A stretch of DNA of 64,000 nucleotides from Methylocystis sp. L43 (GTDB lineage: Bacteria > Pseudomonadota > Alphaproteobacteria > Rhizobiales > Beijerinckiaceae). A program made the translations under genes and the position numbers. The stretch's first letter is position 1. Each line of letters starts with the position of its first letter. Positions 1 to 9,752 of this stretch are shown in pieces. Under the pieces are notes generated by a model. The model was not told the origin of the DNA, did no database searches, and was given only the letters and a program-made list of their open reading frames with translations. The DNA lies in NCBI RefSeq assembly GCF_015709525.1, contig NZ_JADNRA010000034.1, positions 124,001 through 188,000 on the forward strand, given 5' to 3'.

Positions 1-1437
1 GTTGATGGCGACGATCAGCGGCACATGCGCGGCGCGGGCGTGATTGATCGCCTCGATCGTCTGCGGCATGACGCCGTCATCGGCCGCGACGACCAGCACC
101 ACGATGTCCGTCACCTTGGCGCCGCGGGCGCGCATGGCCGTAAAGGCGGCGTGGCCGGGCGTGTCGATGAAGGTGATGGCGTGACCGTTCGGGGCCGTCA
201 CCTGATAGGCGCCGATATGCTGGGTGATGCCGCCCGCTTCACCGGAGACGACATTGGCCTGGCGAATGGCGTCGAGCAACGACGTTTTGCCGTGATCGAC
301 GTGGCCCATGATCGTGACGACCGGCGGACGCGCCGTGAGATCGACGTCGACGTCGGGCGTGTCGAACAGGCCTTCCTCGACGTCGGATTCGGCGACGCGC
401 TTGACCGTGTGGCCCATCTCTTCCGCGACGAGCTGCGCCGTATCAGCGTCGACGACGTCGTTTATCTTGTGCATCTCGCCCTGCTTCATCAGCAGGCGGA
501 TGACGTCGACCGCTCGCTCCGACATGCGGTTCGCGAGTTCCTGAATGGTGATCGTCTCGGGGAGGATCACCTCGCGCAGAACTTTTTCCTTCTGCTCCAC
601 CTGGCCGCGGAACAGCCGCTGCTGACGGCGCTTGAAGGAAGCGACGGAGCGCGTGCGTTCTTCGTCGGTTCCGGCCGTGGCGGTGGAGACCGTCAGCCGT
701 CCGCGATCTTTCATCGCGCCGCCGCGAGAAGGGGTCGGGCGCGGCGGCGGAGGCGGCGTGAAGCCGCCGATCGTGCGCACGGGCGGACGTCGCACCGCGG
801 TTTCGCCTTCGGTGCGAACGGGGGCGCGCGCCCCCGTCGAACCAGGCGCGGCAGCCGCAACCGGAGCGCGCGGCGCCGCAACGCCGGCGGCGTCGCCGGG
901 CAGCCGGCGACGGGCCTCTTCTTCGGACTTGCGTTTCGATTCCGCTTCGCGCGCGAGACGCTCTTCTTCCTCGCGCTTGCGCGCGTCGGCGGCGGCGCGC
1001 TCAGCGTGCTCGCGCGCCTCGCGTTCGCTGCGGGCCTTGGCGTCGATTTCGGCGCGGCGGCGATCTTCCTCTTCGCGCGATTTCGCGTCGACCAGCGCGC
1101 GGGCGCGCGCCTCGCGCTCCTCATCGGTCAACGCGCGCAGCACGACGCCGGACCCGGAGCGCGGCGCTGGCGCCGAACGCTGGGTCTCGGATCTCGGCGC
1201 GGCCTTCGGCGGCGGCGCCGGCGGCTCCGCAATCGGGGCCGTCGCGCCGGCCGGCTTCGCCGGTTCGGCATGTCCGGGCGCGCGGCGTTTCACCTTCTCG
1301 ACCACGACCACTTTTGAGCGGCCATGGGAGAAGCTCTGACGGACCATGCCGTGCTCGACCGGTCGCTGCTTCAAGTGCAGCGTCTTCGACGGCGCGACGG
1401 TCAGAGTTTTGTCGCCGCTGTTCTCGCCTTCGCTCAT
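1..1437 (-). CDS. infB: translation initiation factor IF-2, N-terminal part (cut by window edge)
   Basis: Initiator-tRNA-binding GTPase that assembles the 70S initiation complex. The ATG is at 1437 and the reading frame runs open to base 1, giving 479 codons without the C-terminal domains. The first 50 residues carry the alphaproteobacterial IF-2 N-terminal domain ([24 protein letters not shown]). A long Ala/Arg/Glu-rich charged linker follows. The G domain begins near the edge, with G1 GHVDHGKT, a [10 protein letters not shown] switch region and the G3 element DTPGHAAF. It is the last visible gene of rimP-nusA-ylxR-infB, 31 bases after the ylxR stop. Identification is secure; only the end is missing. 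Confidence 0.96.
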   Translation of the reverse strand, partial: MSEGENSGDKTLTVAPSKTLHLKQRPVEHGMVRQSFSHGRSKVVVVEKVKRRAPGHAEPAKPAGATAPIAEPPAPPPKAAPRSETQRSAPAPRSGSGVVLRALTDEEREARARALVDAKSREEEDRRRAEIDAKARSEREAREHAERAAADARKREEEERLAREAESKRKSEEEARRRLPGDAAGVAAPRAPVAAAAPGSTGARAPVRTEGETAVRRPPVRTIGGFTPPPPPRPTPSRGGAMKDRGRLTVSTATAGTDEERTRSVASFKRRQQRLFRGQVEQKEKVLREVILPETITIQELANRMSERAVDVIRLLMKQGEMHKINDVVDADTAQLVAEEMGHTVKRVAESDVEEGLFDTPDVDVDLTARPPVVTIMGHVDHGKTSLLDAIRQANVVSGEAGGITQHIGAYQVTAPNGHAITFIDTPGHAAFTAMRARGAKVTDIVVLVVAADDGVMPQTIEAINHARAAHVPLIVAIN

Positions 1438-1468
1438 CCAGTTCCCAATCCTGGGTCGCTACGACCCG

Positions 1469-2128
1469 TTAATTTCTGTCTGCGCAGCCGTTCGGCTTCG
1501 CCTCGTTTTCGTCATCCGCCGCCGTCGCGCCGTCGATGCATACGCCCCGATAGGCTGCGAGTCGACGGCATCGCGCGATGAAAGCCGTCGTCGGACCGCT
1601 CCCGGCGAGGGCAGCATGTATCACATTTGTGCGGCCCAACGCCAAATCCAATTGCAGCGATGAAAATAAGCCGATGACGGGGGTCGTCGATCCCGCGCGC
1701 CGGGCGGCTTGGGCAAGCTTGCGCTTGCCGTCCTCGCCGCCGTCGCGCGCTTCGATCAGCGCGCGGACAGATCCTTGCGCGAGGGCGTCGGCGACCTTGC
1801 CGAAGCCGGCCGCAACGGCGCCCGCCTTATTGGCCAGCGACAGCATCTGCAGACAATCGGTTTCGAGCAATCGGTCGACGTCCTCGGCCAATTGCGGCGC
1901 AGCGTCGACCTGCGTCTTCAGCGCGCGCGCGAACAGACGCTTTTGCACCGCCTGCGCAACGACGTCGGCGCGCGCCGTCACCCAGACGCCGCGGCCCGGA
2001 AGCCGCGCCTTGATGTCGGGCGCGAGCGCGCCGTCCGGTCCGCGCACAAAGCGGATCATCGCCTCGGGCGCGCCGCTCTGGCGCGTCACGATGCAGGTCC
2101 TCTCCGAAACATGCGGCTCGCGCGCCAT
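1469..2128 (-). CDS. ylxR: YlxR-family RNA-binding protein with L7Ae-like C-terminal half
   Basis: Small basic protein of the nusA-infB operon, predicted to bind RNA and act in transcription or ribosome function. The N-terminal half (about residues 1-90) has the YlxR/DUF448 pattern ERTCIVTRQ and GRGVWV. The second half (about 95-190) resembles an L7Ae-type fold, with LSLANKAGAVAAGFGKV. The fusion is usual in alphaproteobacteria. I placed the start at ATG 2128; a TTG four codons upstream at 2140 is also possible. It lies 17 bases after the nusA stop. The last 30 residues are charged and probably disordered. Confidence 0.85.
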   Translation of the reverse strand: MAREPHVSERTCIVTRQSGAPEAMIRFVRGPDGALAPDIKARLPGRGVWVTARADVVAQAVQKRLFARALKTQVDAAPQLAEDVDRLLETDCLQMLSLANKAGAVAAGFGKVADALAQGSVRALIEARDGGEDGKRKLAQAARRAGSTTPVIGLFSSLQLDLALGRTNVIHAALAGSGPTTAFIARCRRLAAYRGVCIDGATAADDENEAKPNGCADRN

Positions 2129-2145
2129 GCCCTGGATCAAATCCG

Positions 2146-3747
2146 TTATTCGCTTTCCGCCTGAGCCTCGGCCTCAGCCTCGACCTCGGCTATCGCCACA
2201 GGCTCCTCGATCCAGCCGGCGCGCACCCGCGCAAACATGATCATCGCTTCAGCCTCTTCCCGCGACAGGTCAATGCCCTCGAAATAGCCCTCGTGCTTGA
2301 CCGTCTCGCCGTCCTTCTTCTCGCTCCAGCCGACGAGGTCGTCCGGCACGCAGCCGGCGAAATCCTCCATCGTCTTCACGTCGTTTTCGCCGAGTTTGAC
2401 CAGCATCGCGCTCGTCAGGCCCTCGATCTCGCGCAGTTCGTCGGCGACGCCAAGCGCCTTGCGGCGCTCTTCGTTCTCCGCCTCGACGCGCTCCAGATAG
2501 TTCTTGGCGCGGTTCTGAATTTCAGCGGCGGTGTCCTCGTCGAAGCCCTCGATCGTCGCGAGTTCAGGAAGTTCGACAAAAGCGAGCTCCTCGACCGAGC
2601 GGAAGCCCTCGGACGCCAGCAGCCGACCAACGACTTCGTCGACGTCGATCGCGTTCATGAACGACTTCGTGCGCTCGACGAATTCCCTCTGCCGGCGCTC
2701 CGACTCTTCGGCCTCGGTAAGAATGTCGATGTCCCAGCCGGTCAGCTGCGAGGCGAGACGCACATTCTGGCCGCGTCGGCCGATCGCGAGCGACAGCTGA
2801 TCGTCCGGCACCACGACCTCGATGCGCGAACTGTCTTCGTCGAGGACGACCTTGACCACTTCCGCCGGCTGCAGCGCATTGACGATGAAGGTCGCGGCGT
2901 CCGCGGACCAGGGAATGATGTCGATGCGCTCGCCCTGCAGCTCGCCGACGACCGCCTGAACGCGAGAGCCGCGCATGCCGACGCAGGCGCCGACCGGATC
3001 GATCGAGGAATCGCGCGACACCACAGCGATCTTGGCGCGCGAACCCGGATCGCGCGCCACCGACTTCACCTCGATGACGCCGTCATAGATCTCGGGCACT
3101 TCCTGCTTGAACAGCTTCGCCATGAATTGCGGATGGGTGCGCGAGAGGAAGATCTGCGGGCCCCGTTGCTCGCGGCGCACATCATAGACATAGGCGCGGG
3201 CTCGATCGCCCGGGCGGAACATTTCGCGCGGGATCATCTCGTCGCGGCGGATAATGGCTTCGCCGCGGCCAAGGTCGATGACGACATTGCCATATTCGAC
3301 GCGCTTGACCACGCCGTTGACGATTTCGCCGATACGATCCTTGTATTCATCATACTGGCGGTCGCGCTCGGCCTCGCGCACTTTCTGCACGATGATCTGC
3401 TTTGCAGACTGCGCGGCGATGCGGCCGAAGTCGAAAGGCGGCAGCGTCTCCGAGATCCAGTCGCCGGACTGCGCCGCCGGATTGCGCTTGCGCGCTTCGG
3501 CGAGCGAAATCTGCGTCGAGTCGTTTTCGACCTCGTCGACGACGAGCAGCAGCCGCGAGAAGCGAACTTCGCCTGTCTTGGCGTTGATCTCGGCGCGCAC
3601 CTCGGTTTCCTGGCCGTAGCGCGAGCGCGCCGCCTTCTGCAGCGCGTCCTCCATCGACGCGATGACGATCGAACGGTCGATCGACTTTTCGCGCGCGACG
3701 GCTTCGGCGATCTGCAAAATCTCAAGTCGGTTGGCGCTGACGGCCAT
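2146..3747 (-). CDS. nusA: transcription termination/antitermination protein NusA
   Basis: NusA binds RNA polymerase and nascent RNA, modulating pausing, termination and antitermination. The 533-residue protein has the expected order: N-terminal RNAP-binding domain (about 1-125), S1 domain (about 135-200), KH1 and KH2 (about 230-345, with [14 protein letters not shown] and [12 protein letters not shown]), then acidic C-terminal repeats (about 360-520). The ATG at 3747 follows a GGGGAG ribosome binding site. Only two bases separate it from the rimP stop, so the two are probably translationally coupled. The Glu/Ala-rich end is typical of the alphaproteobacterial protein. Confidence 0.97.
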   Translation of the reverse strand: MAVSANRLEILQIAEAVAREKSIDRSIVIASMEDALQKAARSRYGQETEVRAEINAKTGEVRFSRLLLVVDEVENDSTQISLAEARKRNPAAQSGDWISETLPPFDFGRIAAQSAKQIIVQKVREAERDRQYDEYKDRIGEIVNGVVKRVEYGNVVIDLGRGEAIIRRDEMIPREMFRPGDRARAYVYDVRREQRGPQIFLSRTHPQFMAKLFKQEVPEIYDGVIEVKSVARDPGSRAKIAVVSRDSSIDPVGACVGMRGSRVQAVVGELQGERIDIIPWSADAATFIVNALQPAEVVKVVLDEDSSRIEVVVPDDQLSLAIGRRGQNVRLASQLTGWDIDILTEAEESERRQREFVERTKSFMNAIDVDEVVGRLLASEGFRSVEELAFVELPELATIEGFDEDTAAEIQNRAKNYLERVEAENEERRKALGVADELREIEGLTSAMLVKLGENDVKTMEDFAGCVPDDLVGWSEKKDGETVKHEGYFEGIDLSREEAEAMIMFARVRAGWIEEPVAIAEVEAEAEAQAESE

Positions 3748-3749
3748 TG

Positions 3750-4505
3750 TTAGTCTCCCCTCGAACGGCCGGGGGGCTTTGGTTTGCCGCCGGCCTTCTT
3801 GAACTGGGTTTGAACGCCGGCCGGAACCAGCGGCTTCTGCTTCTGTTGCGCGGGGCCGCGAAAGCGTCCCGGTCCGCGGCGCGGACGCTCCTCCGGGTCC
3901 GCCTCCTCCGGCTTCTCTTCAGTCTGCTGGAGCTTTCCGGCCCGCAGCGACTCGCGAATGAGCGCCTCGGTCAGCACCAGCCGGCCTTCGTCGAGATCGG
4001 CGAGCGGCAGCGACACGGCTTTTTCTTCATCCGAGCGCGCGTCGGTGCGCTCCAGCGCGAGCGTCGCGCCTTGTCCCTCGCCTTCAACGCCGCGAATGAC
4101 GCCGCGAAAGCGCTTGCGTCCGCTCGCCACGGGATGGATCAGTTCGATCTTGACCTCATGACCGATGGCGCGGTGAAAATCCGACAGACGCACCAGCGGC
4201 CGATCGACGCCCGGAGAAGAAATCTCCAAACGATATTCACTGGCGATGAGATCGGCGACGTCGAGTTCGGGCGACAGCGCCTGACTCGCCGCCTCGCAAT
4301 CATTAACGGTCATCGTTCCGTCCGGACGCTCCGCCATGATCTGCAGAATCGGTCCGTTCTGCTGCAAAAGCCGCACGCGCACGAGTCGGTAGCCCAACTG
4401 CGCCAGCACCGGCTCTACAAGATGCGCGACGCGCGCGGCGACGCCGGTCTCGCTGATGAGACGCGGTTCGTCAACGGTCGTGCTGGCGGCGGCGTTTTGC
4501 GTCAA
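3750..4505 (-). CDS. rimP: ribosome maturation factor RimP
   Basis: RimP is needed for 30S subunit maturation. Family features visible are [18 protein letters not shown] near the N-terminus, the [14 protein letters not shown] segment and the [11 protein letters not shown] motif. The C-terminal extension after about residue 180 is basic and proline-rich ([11 protein letters not shown]), longer than in enterobacteria but usual in Rhizobiales. I chose TTG at 4505 because AAGGA sits six bases upstream. The longer frame from TTG at 4535 would begin immediately after a terminator-like hairpin and lacks a comparable site. First gene of the rimP-nusA-ylxR-infB operon. Confidence 0.9.
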   Translation of the reverse strand: MTQNAAASTTVDEPRLISETGVAARVAHLVEPVLAQLGYRLVRVRLLQQNGPILQIMAERPDGTMTVNDCEAASQALSPELDVADLIASEYRLEISSPGVDRPLVRLSDFHRAIGHEVKIELIHPVASGRKRFRGVIRGVEGEGQGATLALERTDARSDEEKAVSLPLADLDEGRLVLTEALIRESLRAGKLQQTEEKPEEADPEERPRRGPGRFRGPAQQKQKPLVPAGVQTQFKKAGGKPKPPGRSRGD

Positions 4506-4538
4506 GCGTTGTCCTTGAAGCTCTCTAACGATCAAAGC

Positions 4539-4569
4539 AAAAAGAGCGGGTCCCCGGAGGGCCCCACTC
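4539..4569 (-). terminator. terminator-like hairpin in the rimP leader (candidate attenuator)
   Basis: Read on the minus strand, GAGTGGGGCCC and GGGACCCGCTC pair across a short loop, with one G-T and one mismatch, and are followed at once by five T residues. The hairpin lies 34 bases upstream of the chosen rimP start, so as a terminator it would stop the operon before its first gene. From memory, a rimP leader attenuator has been described in alphaproteobacteria; that this is the same element is inference. Confidence 0.6.
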
Positions 4570-5089
4570 TCAATCGGCGATCATCCGAGAATGATCGTTA
4601 TGAGATGAAGTTCGGAACCTATATGGCAGGAGAAGCGCGGAAAATCAAGAAACCTTGAAACCAATCGCTCAGCCGATCGTCGCAAACCGATGAAGGTTAA
4701 GAGTCCGATCCGCCACCGCAATTCTTCCGTTTTGGCTTAAGAATTACGTTCTTTACTGCTAATGTTGCTAACAACCCCGTGCTGACGCAATAACGCCAGA
4801 TCCTGGCGCAGGGAACGCGCAGCGGCGTCAAGAACCCGCGCCTTGCAGCCTACGAATTCACATCGAAATTTGCGAGAATCGCACGAAAGCGCGCGTGTTG
4901 ACCTTGCGGCGATGCGCCCATAGGTTCCCGCCGGGTCTGACGAAATTCTTTGATGGCGGTCGTTTGGGCGCGGCCGCCAATTCGACATTGTGGAGATTAT
5001 TATCGCAAAGCGTTTGTCCGCCGGCGCTCATTTCGCCGTCGACCCCACTCGCCATCGCTCGCGCGCCTGCGCCAGACTGAGGCGCTGAA
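4570..5089. other. intergenic region, divergent rimP / glycosyltransferase
   Basis: About 520 bases lie between the rimP leader hairpin and the next gene. I see no ORF with both a ribosome binding site and protein-like composition, no tRNA and no long repeat. It should hold the promoters of both divergent transcripts, but I cannot place -10/-35 boxes with confidence. Confidence 0.4.
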
Positions 5090-7143
5090 TTGCCGCCGTC
5101 AGACGCCGCCAGCGACGCCCTGACCCTGGAGCCCGCGCGCGACGTTCGGCGCGAGCAAGACGGTTTCCTTGCGCTGTCGCAGGAGCCTTGGCTGCGCTTT
5201 TGCGCCTTGAAGGGATTTCCGCCCGGCGAATTCGTCGAACTTCGCTATGCGGCGAGCCTCTATGACGCGCCGATCCGGCCGATCCTGCGTTTCTGGACCG
5301 GCGAGGAATTTAGAGAGCACATTCTGCCTTCGTCCTGCGAAGGCGCCGGGATTTGGATCGGGCGCGTTCCGCGCGAGACGAGCGAAGTCTGGATCAGCCC
5401 GACGAATCGGACCGGACCTTTCAACTTTCGCATCCTGGACGGGCGGCGGGTGAACCGCTTCGAGGCGCTACGCAAAGCGGCGGCGGCGCCAAAGCGTCTG
5501 TTCTTCGCCCTGTCTGCCGATATGGTCGGACTGACGGAGGAAGCGGAGCTCAACTGGCGCTGGGCGCTCGGCGCCGCGCCGATGTCGACTTACCCGGCCT
5601 GGCGCGCCCCGCGAACCCGCGGGAGCGACCCTCGCTTCGACCAGCCTCGGAGCGAATGGGCAAAAGCGCCGAGATTGATCGCGCTGGTCGACGGTCGCGG
5701 CGCGGCGCCGCGCGACATCGAAACGACGCGCGCGAGCGTCGCGGCGCAGACCTATCCGCATTGCGCCTTCGTCACAACGACAGACGGGGCGCAGTTCGAC
5801 GCCGGCGATCTCGTGCTGCCGCTCATCGCCGGCGATCGTCTGGCGCCCGACGCCTGCGGCTGCTTTGTCGAACATTTCGCCCGCCATCCGCAGCACGCCA
5901 TCGCCTATGCGGATGAAACCGTCGGCGAAGGCGACGCCTTGCGCCCAGTCTACAAACCCGGCTGGAGCGCGACGCTTCACCGTTTCGAAAATTACGTCGG
6001 CCGCGCCGCCTGCGTGCGCGCAAGCCTTCTCGCCGCGGAATCGGATTGGGTCGAAGCCAGCGCCGACGAACTGATCGACCGGCTGCTGTCACGCGCGGGA
6101 TACGACGACGTCGGCGCGCTGCGCCGGCCTTTGTTTCGGCTTGGAAGCGCTACGCGCGGGATACGACGACGTCGGCGCGCTGCGCCGGCCTTTGTTTCGG
6201 CTTGGAAGCGCTACGCGCGGGATACGACGACGTCGGCGCGCTGCGCCGGCCTTTGTTTCGGCTTGGAAGCGCTACGCGCGGGCGGCGAACGACGATCGAC
6301 GCTGTATTCCGCGGCGCGCCGCCCGCTGTGAGCGTCATCATTCCGACGCGCGACCGCATCGATCTGCTCGCGCCCTGCCTCGACAGCCTGCTGCGCAAGA
6401 GTCTCTATCCTCGCTTCGACGTCATTGTCGTCGACAATGACAGCGTCGAGCCGCGCACGCAGGCGCTTCTGCATGGGCTGCAAGCGCAGGACCCCCGGCT
6501 CAAGGTCCTGCGCAAGTCAGGCGCCTTCAATTTCTCCGCCCTGTGCAACGCCGGCGCGGCCGCGGGGCGCGGCGACTACCTGGTTTTCCTCAACAACGAC
6601 ACCGAAGTGGTGACGCCGGACTGGATCGAGCGACTGCTCTTTTTTGCGTCGGCGCCGGATGTCGGCGCCGTCGGCGCGAAACTCCTTTATCCGGGCGGCC
6701 GCGTTCAGCACGTCGGCGTCTTGCTCGGCATGGGCGGCGTCGCAGGCCATTTCGGCGCCGGCCTGAACGAAGACGATCACGGCTGGATGGGCCGAAATGT
6801 CTTGCCGCACGACGTCGCGGCGGTGACCGGCGCCTGCATGATGATCGAACGAAGCAAATTCGACGCTGTCGGCGGCTTCGACGAGATTGATCTTCCCGTC
6901 GAGTTGAACGACGTCGACTTATGCCTGCGACTGGCGGCGCGAGGCTGGCGCACGATCTGCAATCCGCAGACGATTCTCATCCATCGACAGTCGGCGAGCC
7001 GCGGCGGCGGCGCGCTTCGTCTGCAGCGCGTCTATGAGACCGAGCGCCGCGCGTTTTACGAACGCTGGCGCGCCGTCATTCGCGACGATCCGCATTTCCA
7101 TCCGGGGCTGTCTCTTTACGCCCCTCGCGAAGCTTTGCCGTGA
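5090..7143 (+). pseudogene. two-domain family 2 glycosyltransferase, reading frame split by a 61-bp triplication
   Basis: Two adjoining frames together make one protein. The first (TTG 5090, GAGGCG upstream) codes an N-terminal segment and a degenerate GT-A-like domain. The second, ending at 7143, carries a full GT2 domain with VSVIIPTRDR, VVDNDS, FLNNDTEV (the DxD-type site), an NDVDLCLR segment and HRQSASRGG. They are joined by three copies of a 61-bp unit at 6091-6273. Removing two copies (122 bp) joins the frames exactly as ..RLGSATRGRRTTIDAV.., giving about 643 residues. As sequenced, the first frame runs out of phase and stops at 6331. Probably a sugar transferase for the neighbouring rhamnose-type polysaccharide. 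It may be a true off state, a pseudogene or an assembly error. Confidence 0.85.
6091..6282. repeat. three tandem copies of a 61-bp unit plus a 9-base partial copy
   Basis: Units start at 6091, 6152 and 6213, each beginning ACGCGCGGGATACG, and a partial copy ACGCGCGGG starts at 6274. The copies appear identical. Because 61 is not a multiple of three, the copy number sets the frame of the surrounding glycosyltransferase: one or four copies keep it open, two or three do not. Confidence 0.95.
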
Positions 7144-7315
7144 CGCTGGTCCGCTTGCGCCAGGACCCCGACCCGCCTAATTTGCGGCGCGGGAAAACTG
7201 TCTGCTCCGCCCGAATGATAGGGCCGCCAGGGACCGACCGCGCGTCAGCGCGCTTAGGCGATTCAGCCTCAGTTAACATGCGTAGCGCATGAACAGGTCA
7301 GCGACTTGAGGGTAG

Positions 7316-8620
7316 ATGAGCACGCATAGGGCTCCAAGACCGCCTAAACTGTCCGAAGTCATCGCCACCGCGCAGAACGTGGCGCGCTTCTCGTCGACGA
7401 AGGCGGTGGAGATTCTCGCGCCTCTGACGACGAGGGACGGCGCGAGCCGTCTGCCGACGCTGATTCGCGAAAGCTTCGAGGGCATGGCGGAGAAACTGGC
7501 GACCGCGAGGGCGGACGCTGGCGGCGGGCTTCTCGGACGCAGCTTTGTCTTCGCCGTTGTGCTGCCGACTTTCCTGTTCTGGCTTTACGCCTGCTTTTGG
7601 CAGTCGGAGCGCTACGTCGCCGAGACGCGGCTGACCGTGCGCGCGCAACAGGAGAAAAAATCAGGGACCGACGCGGCGTCGATGATCACCAAGCTGACTG
7701 GCGGGGGCGCCAGTTCAGCCTCGCAGGACGCCTTCATGGTGCTCAATTACGTGAAAAGTCGCGCCATCGTCGCCGACCTCGGCGGTCGCGACTATATGGA
7801 GAAGAAGTTTGCGCGCTCCGGCGTCGACTATTTTTCACGGCTCGGCAGAAACGCCAACGTCGAAGAAATCTGGAAATATTGGCTGAGCCATATTTCGGCC
7901 AGCGTCGACACGCTTTCCGGCATTTTGACCGTGCGCGCCGACGCATTCCAGCCCAAGGACGCGCTCGACGTGGCGCGCGACATCGTCAGGCTCAGCGAGG
8001 AGCTCGTCAACAAGATCACGCTGCGCAATCGCAGCGACGCATTGAGCCGCGCCGAACTCGAAGTGACGCTGTCGCGCCAGATGCTCGCCGACGCGCGCGA
8101 GAAGACGCTTCAGTTCCGCAACCAGAACGTCATCATCGACCCGGGTTCGCGCGCGGCAAGCATTGGCGAACTGTTGGGCAAGCTCACGATGGAGCGCATG
8201 GACATCGTCAACGCGCTTTCGACATTTTCGTCGTCGCTCTCCAATGATGCGCCCAGCCAACGCTTGCAACGCACGCGTCTTGCGGCGATCGACCAGCAGA
8301 TAGCGGATCTCAAGAAGAAGCTTACGGACCCCCAGGGCGCCGACGCGGTTTCGTCGCAGATCGCGTCCTATGAGCGCCTGAAGCTCGACGAGCAATTCGC
8401 TGAACGGCTCTATTCGATCGCGCAAACCTCCTACCATCACGCGCGGCAGGAACTTGCAAAACAGCAGCTCTACCTGCTCACGATCGTGGAGCCGACGTTG
8501 CCGGAATCCGCGACCTACCCAAAGGCCACGGCGAACACCATCCTGCTGTTTTGCGCGCTGCTCGTCGCCTGGGCGGCGATTTCGCTGATCGTCGCAAGCA
8601 TCGACGATCACATGGTTTGA
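7316..8620 (+). CDS. KpsE-like capsule polysaccharide export / co-polymerase protein
   Basis: Inner-membrane protein with a large periplasmic coiled-coil domain, of the polysaccharide co-polymerase class that links ABC export of capsule to the outer membrane. There is a membrane segment at about residues 78-100 (FVFAVVLPTFLFWLYACFW), a long helical middle with Leu/Glu/Arg repeats, and a second membrane segment near the end (TILLFCALLVAWAAISLIV). LTVRAQQEKK after the first segment and YPKATANTILLF before the second match KpsE/BexC-type proteins. ATG 7316 follows GAGGG. Its last 13 bases overlap the end of the convergent gene at 8608. A second, diverged KpsE-like protein is encoded at 9753-11054. 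Confidence 0.85.
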   Translation: MSTHRAPRPPKLSEVIATAQNVARFSSTKAVEILAPLTTRDGASRLPTLIRESFEGMAEKLATARADAGGGLLGRSFVFAVVLPTFLFWLYACFWQSERYVAETRLTVRAQQEKKSGTDAASMITKLTGGGASSASQDAFMVLNYVKSRAIVADLGGRDYMEKKFARSGVDYFSRLGRNANVEEIWKYWLSHISASVDTLSGILTVRADAFQPKDALDVARDIVRLSEELVNKITLRNRSDALSRAELEVTLSRQMLADAREKTLQFRNQNVIIDPGSRAASIGELLGKLTMERMDIVNALSTFSSSLSNDAPSQRLQRTRLAAIDQQIADLKKKLTDPQGADAVSSQIASYERLKLDEQFAERLYSIAQTSYHHARQELAKQQLYLLTIVEPTLPESATYPKATANTILLFCALLVAWAAISLIVASIDDHMV

Positions 8621-9687
8621 GTGTCCCGCGCGACGACGTCGGCGTCATCGGAAAGCGCAGAAACAATCGATTCCTCGGCGAAGGAATAGAGCGCCAAGTC
8701 GGCTTCGAGAAGGTCCGCCACGAGGCTGATGCGCGACAGCCGATCGGCCAGCGCGCTGATCGAAGGGTGCACCACCGGTTCATAATCGCCGGCGAGATCG
8801 TGGCCGAGGATGCCGGCAAGCAGCGCGCTGAAATCACGAAAGCGGCTGCGCACGCCAACGAGCTCCATCGACGCCAGATTTTCGAGCGCGCCGCTGACGT
8901 GACGGCGCTCCGGCGTCTCGCCTGGGATGCAGCCGAACATTCGCGTCATCGGGCTCATGAGCGCGTCGCGCTCCTCGTCGGTGAGATTCCGGAATTTGGC
9001 AAGGATGCCTTTCGGATCTTCGAGCGGCAGGTCGCGAACGAAATTGGTCAACGCCGTCAGCCCGGTGAAGAGCAGCGGCAGCATATGCGTCGAATCCGAC
9101 TTCTGGATCAGGCTGAGGATCACCAGCCGCTGCGCCAGCTCCTCGAAGGGATCGCTCAACAGCGCCGCGGTCGTGAATTTCGCATTGGAGAGAAAATGCG
9201 AATAGCGCGGGAAGCTGGAGCGCCCCGACATGAAGATTGATTTGTTGAAACTATTGTTGATGAGCACGAGCATGGTCTCGAAGGCGTAGCGCTCGGTCGA
9301 CGCGTAGGTGAGCGTGAACAGATTTCTCGACCGTCCTCCCAATTTCTCGATGGGGCGAATCGACCCGTCGAACAGGAAAAATTTGCGCTCGATGTGCCGT
9401 CCCTTCTTGAATCGCCGATAGATCAGAATTCCGGTGTCGGCTTCGAGCAGTTCGATGTCCTCGACGCCCGCCAGCCCCTGGACCAGCTTGTCGTCGACCA
9501 AAAAGCCAACGAGACCGGTGGCGTGAACGCCGAGGTCGCGCACGTCCGGACGCTGAATTGTCGCCGAAATCTCAATGTCTTCTTCTCCCGGTCTGCGAAC
9601 CAGGATCTTCGGAACGGCGGAAGGATTATCCGGCGCGAGCCAGCCGCGAATGGCGGCGCCGTCATCGGCGTCAATATTGAAAAACAC
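8608..9687 (-). CDS. unrecognised 359-residue protein of the polysaccharide locus
   Basis: I do not recognise this family. The start is GTG 9687, with GGAG a few bases upstream. The protein looks soluble, with no signal peptide or membrane segment. Its N-terminal 100 residues are beta-rich (GWLAPDN, VRRPGEEDIEIS, GLVGFLVDD) and the rest is helical, with FMSGRSSFPRYSHFLSNAKF in the middle. It is the last of three minus-strand genes after a KpsT-like ATPase and a KpsE-like protein, 65 bases from the latter, so a role in polysaccharide export or modification is likely by context only. The 3' end overlaps the convergent kpsE-like gene by 13 bases. Confidence 0.75.
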   Translation of the reverse strand: MFFNIDADDGAAIRGWLAPDNPSAVPKILVRRPGEEDIEISATIQRPDVRDLGVHATGLVGFLVDDKLVQGLAGVEDIELLEADTGILIYRRFKKGRHIERKFFLFDGSIRPIEKLGGRSRNLFTLTYASTERYAFETMLVLINNSFNKSIFMSGRSSFPRYSHFLSNAKFTTAALLSDPFEELAQRLVILSLIQKSDSTHMLPLLFTGLTALTNFVRDLPLEDPKGILAKFRNLTDEERDALMSPMTRMFGCIPGETPERRHVSGALENLASMELVGVRSRFRDFSALLAGILGHDLAGDYEPVVHPSISALADRLSRISLVADLLEADLALYSFAEESIVSALSDDADVVARDTQTM

Positions 9688-9752
9688 GTTCGCTCCATCT
9701 CAACGGATAAGCGCCGCCGATCCGCGTTCGGCCCCGCTGCTTCGCCTGCCTG

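Noticed and set aside
2293-3753. 486-codon plus-strand frame opposite nusA
   Set aside because: Antisense shadow; nusA on the other strand is fully supported by domains and start site.
6091-6282. CRISPR-like array
   Set aside because: The repeats are directly adjacent with no spacers and lie inside a coding sequence.
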